This document shows, in pieces, positions 60,409 through 64,000 of a DNA stretch of 64,000 nt (the first letter of the stretch is position 1; the number at the start of each line of letters is the position of its first letter). This DNA is from an uncultured bacterium (lineage in GTDB: Bacteria; Bacillota_I; Bacilli_A; Erysipelotrichales; Erysipelotrichaceae). The position numbers and the translations under genes were made by a program. Where the stretch lies: the NCBI GenBank assembly GCA_903847945.1, contig CAINEY010000044.1:1-64000 (forward strand). The letters run 5' to 3'. The notes beneath the pieces were generated by a model. That model was not told the origin of the DNA and ran no database searches. It worked only from the letters and a program-made list of their open reading frames with translations.

Positions 60409-62174
60409 ATGTTAACGCGTTGACGGGAAATCACCCATAATCCTAAACCCAGAACCGCAAAGATCGGCCAGAGGTCATTCTCTCCCGTATCCGGAAGCTG
60501 ATCTTCGCCTAAGGTCAAGGTCACTTCGATGGGATCGGAACACCCCAACCCATCGCACACCCGATAGGTAAAGGTGTAAGTTCCGGCTTTACCGGCCGGC
60601 GGAGTGAAGGTGTAAGACCCATCCGGATTGAGGACCAGCTCCCCTTCCAAAGGTTCGTCTTCGAGTTCAAAGGTGATGTCGTCATTCTCGGGATCGGTTC
60701 CTTCGAGCTGGCCGTTGTACGGTGCTCCCGGGGTCAGTTCGATCGTTTGCGGTTCACCCAAAGGGAGATCGTTTTGAGGAGTAATGGTCAACGTAACGGT
60801 CGCCGTGTTGGAATCCAAGGTGCCATCGTTTACGTAGAACGTGAAGGAATCCTCGAAGTTTTCACTCCCGTCATGGGTGTAGGTATATGTCCCATCACTG
60901 TTGAAGGTCAGAGTTCCGTAAAGCGGTGCCTTAACCAGGGTGTAGGTCAATGGCTTCGATTCCGGATCGCTTCCGGTCACGCTGGATTCCAGGGTCTCAC
61001 CTTCATTGACGCTCTTCGAATCATCGTCGGCTGTCGGGGGCAGATTGAGCGTGAACGTGATGGTAGCCGGATCGGAAGTGTGCGTGCCATCGTTGGCGGT
61101 AAAGTTGAGGGTTACGTCGTTGGTGCAAACGCCCAGATCCGTGTAAGTATACACCCCATCGACCGGTCCGCTGAGGGTCCCGCATTCGGGGTGACTGAGA
61201 TCGCTTTGAGTCAAGGTCGGCAGAGTCAGTTCATCCTCCTCAGGATCTGAAGCGCCTAAGGTGAACGTTACCGTTCCGTTGGAGGTCAATGCATAAGTTG
61301 CACTGACGGCCACCGGAGCCAGATTGATGATGACCGGATCCCCTGTCGGATTGACCACCGGAGCGAACACCCCTAAGTCAGCCCACGTCGTGGTGCTCTT
61401 CGTATCGATGCCTTCGATTCCTCCCATATCTTGGTTGTAGGAATTGTCCTGGGATGCGGTTCCGATCACCATGCGCAAAGGCGTAGTCACGGTCATGATC
61501 CAAGATGGATTTACGGCAGCCAAAGCGTCATTGATGTCGGAAAGATTGTACTTCCAGCTGATAAAGTAGTCGGTATCCCCGCTGAACAGACTCCCGTCAT
61601 CCACTTCAACAAGACTCCAGTTATCATTTTTGACTGGGGTGATTTCTTTCAATTGTGCTCCAAAACCGGTCGTACTCGGAGAAATGTTGAGTTTACCGGG
61701 ATCGGATGAATAGATGCTGATGGATTTACTACCGGTGTTGTCCGGATTATACATGCCTAAAAAGAAGTCAATGGATCCATTCAGATCATAATCCAAGCCT
61801 ACAAACACATAGAACTGGAACGTATCTTTCTTAACCCCATCCGCATCATTGATCCGCATGCGGAAAGCCAGCTCATCATCCGTGGTCGCACCCGTACCTT
61901 GATCATCGAATTGGATGTAGAAGACCCCATAGTCTGTCAAACCGGATCCAAAATCAACCGGTCCTCCCACTAAATCTTGCGAAACGGAACCGCTACCGGT
62001 CTGTTGGTCCTGCAGATAATCGAACGCGTTGGTGTCGGGAACCACCGAGACCCACAAGGAATCACCACTGACTCCGGTCGTCACATCGACAACGGCTTTG
62101 ACATCAATCGTTTTGACAATCAGCAATAAAATCAGGATCAAACTGCTATTCAAAAGTATCTTTTTTTGTTTCAT
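60393..62174 (-). CDS. LPXTG-anchored surface protein with cadherin-like repeats
   Basis: 593 residues. A signal peptide covers about 1-27. A beta-rich N-terminal region (30-285) is followed by three Ig/cadherin-like repeats of about 90 residues near 288-378, 380-470 and 470-557, with the pattern SDPE...YTYTHDGSENFEDSFTFYVNDGT in the middle one. The C-terminus has the sorting signal LPDTG at 560-564, a hydrophobic stretch and a short basic tail. A sortase would fix it to the cell wall; no sortase gene is in the window. GAGGATGA precedes the start. Probably adhesive or structural. Confidence 0.9.
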   Translation of the reverse strand: MKQKKILLNSSLILILLLIVKTIDVKAVVDVTTGVSGDSLWVSVVPDTNAFDYLQDQQTGSGSVSQDLVGGPVDFGSGLTDYGVFYIQFDDQGTGATTDDELAFRMRINDADGVKKDTFQFYVFVGLDYDLNGSIDFFLGMYNPDNTGSKSISIYSSDPGKLNISPSTTGFGAQLKEITPVKNDNWSLVEVDDGSLFSGDTDYFISWKYNLSDINDALAAVNPSWIMTVTTPLRMVIGTASQDNSYNQDMGGIEGIDTKSTTTWADLGVFAPVVNPTGDPVIINLAPVAVSATYALTSNGTVTFTLGASDPEEDELTLPTLTQSDLSHPECGTLSGPVDGVYTYTDLGVCTNDVTLNFTANDGTHTSDPATITFTLNLPPTADDDSKSVNEGETLESSVTGSDPESKPLTYTLVKAPLYGTLTFNSDGTYTYTHDGSENFEDSFTFYVNDGTLDSNTATVTLTITPQNDLPLGEPQTIELTPGAPYNGQLEGTDPENDDITFELEDEPLEGELVLNPDGSYTFTPPAGKAGTYTFTYRVCDGLGCSDPIEVTLTLGEDQLPDTGENDLWPIFAVLGLGLWVISRQRVNIKSAH

Positions 62175-62197
62175 AAAATCATCCTCGCCGCTAGTTA

Positions 62198-62229
62198 TAA
62201 CACATCGATAATTAGGTTGTAAATTACAA
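62198..62229 (-). promoter_or_regulatory. Promoter of the LPDTG surface protein with palindrome
   Basis: On the minus strand TTTACA is followed after 18 bases by an extended -10 (TGT-TATAAC). The perfect palindrome TTGTAA-A-TTACAA (62217-62229) overlaps the -35 and may be an operator. Confidence 0.55.
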
Positions 62230-62314
62230 ACCTCTATTTCGAGGTATATTATACTTTTCCTCTACGATTAAGCCTTTAAAAACGGTAGAATAAATCCATC
62301 AGCGAGGTGACATC

Positions 62315-63928
62315 ATGATCGATCTCAAAGATCCCAGTATCCCATATACAGCCAATCCGGTCCTTGCCCGTCACGGCATGGTCATTACCGGCAATGCAGC
62401 AGCTTCATCAGCAGGACTTTCAATCCTTCGTCAAGGTGGAAACGCCATTGATGCTGCTATTGCCACAGCAGCAACCTTAACCGTGACCGAACCCACCACC
62501 AACGGACTAGGAGGCGATGCGATGGTCTTGGTCTGGAAAGACGGGCAATGTCGTGCCCTCAATGCTTCCGGTTATGCACCTGCAACACTCAGCGTTGATG
62601 CCATCAAAGCTAAACATGGCGAGGTCAACGCAATGCCTCAGTTAGGTTGGACCCCCATCACCGTTCCCGGTCAGATTGCGGGATGGGAAGCCCTCCATCG
62701 TCGTTACGGAAAGTTATCCTTCGCACAATGCCTTCAACCGGCCATCGATGCTGCCACAACTGGTTTCGTAGTCGGCGTCACCCTCGCACGTTTTTGGGCT
62801 AATGCAGCCAAACGGTATAAAGAATCAGATGACCATAGCGGTCAATTCGATGCCTGGTTTTCGACATTTGCACCAAACGGACAGACTCCGCAGGCTGGTG
62901 ATGTGGTGAAGTTCCCGGATCACGCCAAAACCCTACAACGCATTGCTCAGTACGGATCTCAAGACTTTTATCAAGGCGAAATCGCCCAGGCTATTGCCAA
63001 GAGTGCCCAACGGCATGGTGGTTTTCTCTCATACCCCGATCTGGCATCTTACCAGCCCCGCTGGACCGATCCGTTGACTTTGGATTATCGCGGCTCTATG
63101 ATCTACGAATTGCCCCCCAATACGCAAGGAGCCATTACCTTGATCGCCCTCAATATCCTTCGACAATTCCCAACATTAAAACCACACTCCACTGAAACCC
63201 TTCATCGCATGTTTGAATCCACCAAACAGGCGTATGTGGAAGGATTTGCGGCCATTACGGATCCATTGCACATGACTACTGACCTTCGTAGTTTGTTGAC
63301 GGAGGACTACGGCAAGATTCACGCTCAACGCATTCAGAAACAAGCCGTCCCGATGGCCAACCTGAATCCTGCCTCCTCAGATACCGTATATCTGTGTACG
63401 GCGGATGAGGAAGGCACCTTGGTGTCCATGATTCAAAGTAACTATGCTGGCTTTGGTAGCGGGATCGTGGTGGAAGGAACCGGGATTGCCCTTAACAATC
63501 GAGGGGCCAAGTTCTCTCTGGATCCAAGTCACATCAATGCCCTGTTACCCGGAAAACAACCTTTTCATACGATTATCCCCGGCATGATGAATCATCCCGA
63601 TGGGAGCGTCACGGCCTTTGGGGTCATGGGCGGACACATGCAACCCCAAGGGCATCTTCAGATGATCACCAAACTGATTGATTTCGGGGTTAACCCGCAG
63701 ACGGCTCTGGCTCTTCCCCGCTGGCAATGCCTTGAAGACGGGAAATTTGTGATCGAACCGGGCTTTGATTCACGAATCATCCGCGCCTTACGTCAGCGAG
63801 GTCATGACATCACGATCGCAACCGATAAAGCCGGATTTGGACGCGGACAGATCATCCATCGCCTGCCTAACGGAACTTTGGTGGGGGGCTGTGATCCGCG
63901 AACGGATTCCCTGATTTCATGTTATTAA
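62315..63928 (+). CDS. Gamma-glutamyltransferase family protein, cytosolic (YwrD-like)
   Basis: 537 residues. The Ntn-hydrolase fold shows NGLGGDAMVLVW near the N-terminus and the autocleavage site before a Thr in PASSDTVYLC, with QSNYAGFGSGIVVEGTGIALNNRGAKFSLDP as later landmark and GVMGGHMQPQGHLQ near the C-terminus. The usual signal peptide is missing, so it is probably cytosolic. It may act on gamma-glutamyl compounds or, like some relatives, on other amides. GAGGTGA precedes the ATG, and a terminator follows directly. Confidence 0.88.
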   Translation: MIDLKDPSIPYTANPVLARHGMVITGNAAASSAGLSILRQGGNAIDAAIATAATLTVTEPTTNGLGGDAMVLVWKDGQCRALNASGYAPATLSVDAIKAKHGEVNAMPQLGWTPITVPGQIAGWEALHRRYGKLSFAQCLQPAIDAATTGFVVGVTLARFWANAAKRYKESDDHSGQFDAWFSTFAPNGQTPQAGDVVKFPDHAKTLQRIAQYGSQDFYQGEIAQAIAKSAQRHGGFLSYPDLASYQPRWTDPLTLDYRGSMIYELPPNTQGAITLIALNILRQFPTLKPHSTETLHRMFESTKQAYVEGFAAITDPLHMTTDLRSLLTEDYGKIHAQRIQKQAVPMANLNPASSDTVYLCTADEEGTLVSMIQSNYAGFGSGIVVEGTGIALNNRGAKFSLDPSHINALLPGKQPFHTIIPGMMNHPDGSVTAFGVMGGHMQPQGHLQMITKLIDFGVNPQTALALPRWQCLEDGKFVIEPGFDSRIIRALRQRGHDITIATDKAGFGRGQIIHRLPNGTLVGGCDPRTDSLISCY

Positions 63929-63952
63929 AAAGACGGCATCTGCCGTCTTTTT
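63927..63952. terminator. Bidirectional terminator at the right end
   Basis: AAAAAGACGGCA, two bases, then its exact complement, with T runs on both strands. Confidence 0.87.
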
Positions 63953-64000
63953 ACGCTTTTAGGACCGTTATGGCTTCGATGTAACCACGTTCTCCACGCG
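63951..64000 (-). CDS. 3' end of a gene running in from the right edge
   Basis: On the minus strand one frame reads RGERGYIEAITVLKA then TAA at 63951-63953, directly against the shared terminator. Another frame is also open here, so this is only likely, based on its position. Product unknown. Confidence 0.4.
   Translation of the reverse strand, partial: RGERGYIEAITVLKA

Noticed and set aside
1-64000. tRNA, rRNA, CRISPR array, insertion sequence, phage attachment site or replication origin
   Set aside because: I looked for cloverleaf-like sequences, evenly spaced direct repeats, transposase motifs and DnaA-box clusters and saw none.

Overview
The window is about 64 kb of gene-dense chromosome at mid GC (by eye a little under 50%). 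It has 63 protein genes or gene ends, no RNA gene, no insertion sequence and no CRISPR array. It looks like an anaerobic, fermentative Gram-positive of the Bacillota. The signs are an LPXTG-anchored surface protein, lipoprotein-type binding proteins, CIRCE and Zur-type operators, a cre-like site, FabK as the enoyl-ACP reductase, ferredoxin-linked 2-oxoacid oxidoreductases, and short intrinsic terminators. TGA is used as a stop. The class cannot be fixed from sequence alone; an Erysipelotrichia- or Clostridia-like lineage is a guess.

Layout. 1-6196 (-): the first 2065 codons of a secreted giant RHS/YD-repeat protein with DNRLRE and LamG-like domains, cut by the left edge. 6452-17162 (-): one compact fatty-acid-synthesis operon, acpP-accBCDA-fabH-fabK-flavoprotein-fabD-fabG-fabF-fabZ-plsC, with a birA biotin ligase divergent from it. 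18094-24738: an amidohydrolase, then an aconitase / NAD-isocitrate dehydrogenase / citrate synthase / class-I amidotransferase-like operon. 24727-27864 (-): membrane acyltransferase, CoA-ligase-like enzyme and SGNH esterase, function unknown. 27919-30407 (-): polar amino-acid ABC transporter and a YerC/TrpR-type regulator sharing a related promoter palindrome. 30485-38075 (-): a branched-chain amino-acid fermentation operon (ptb, buk, leucine dehydrogenase, P-loop protein, four-subunit 2-oxoisovalerate:ferredoxin oxidoreductase) headed by a DUF308 membrane protein fused to a predicted permuted papain-like domain. 38145-41013: DUF438/hemerythrin/PAS protein and a diguanylate cyclase. 41052-43846 (-): znuABC-zur with a perfect 29-bp Zur-type palindrome. 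43932-47130 (-): C39-like protein and a second, KorAB-type oxidoreductase. 47276-64000: mixed housekeeping and surface genes, including HerA-like DUF853 ATPase, FrnE, acyltransferase-3, TspO-like, gamma-carbonic anhydrase, cytosolic 5'-nucleotidase, Hsp20 with two CIRCE elements, a RibBA whose RibB half has lost its active-site motif, CPBP protease-like protein, ABC exporter, LPDTG surface protein and a cytosolic gamma-glutamyltransferase.

How it fits together. Citrate synthase, aconitase and isocitrate dehydrogenase give 2-oxoglutarate, which KorAB could oxidise to succinyl-CoA or which can become glutamate. Leucine dehydrogenase, the Vor complex, Ptb and Buk form a route from valine, leucine or isoleucine to branched acids, yielding ATP, NADH and reduced ferredoxin. 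The amino-acid ABC transporter beside it may feed this route.

Most unusual signals: the Bkd-like operon in which the lipoate-dependent dehydrogenase is replaced by a ferredoxin-linked Vor complex plus an uncharacterised P-loop protein; the DUF308-papain-like fusion at its head; about six genes whose -10 box lies only 6-11 bases from the ATG with no usable Shine-Dalgarno; repeated placement of stop codons inside terminator hairpins; and the paired YerC-type palindromes.
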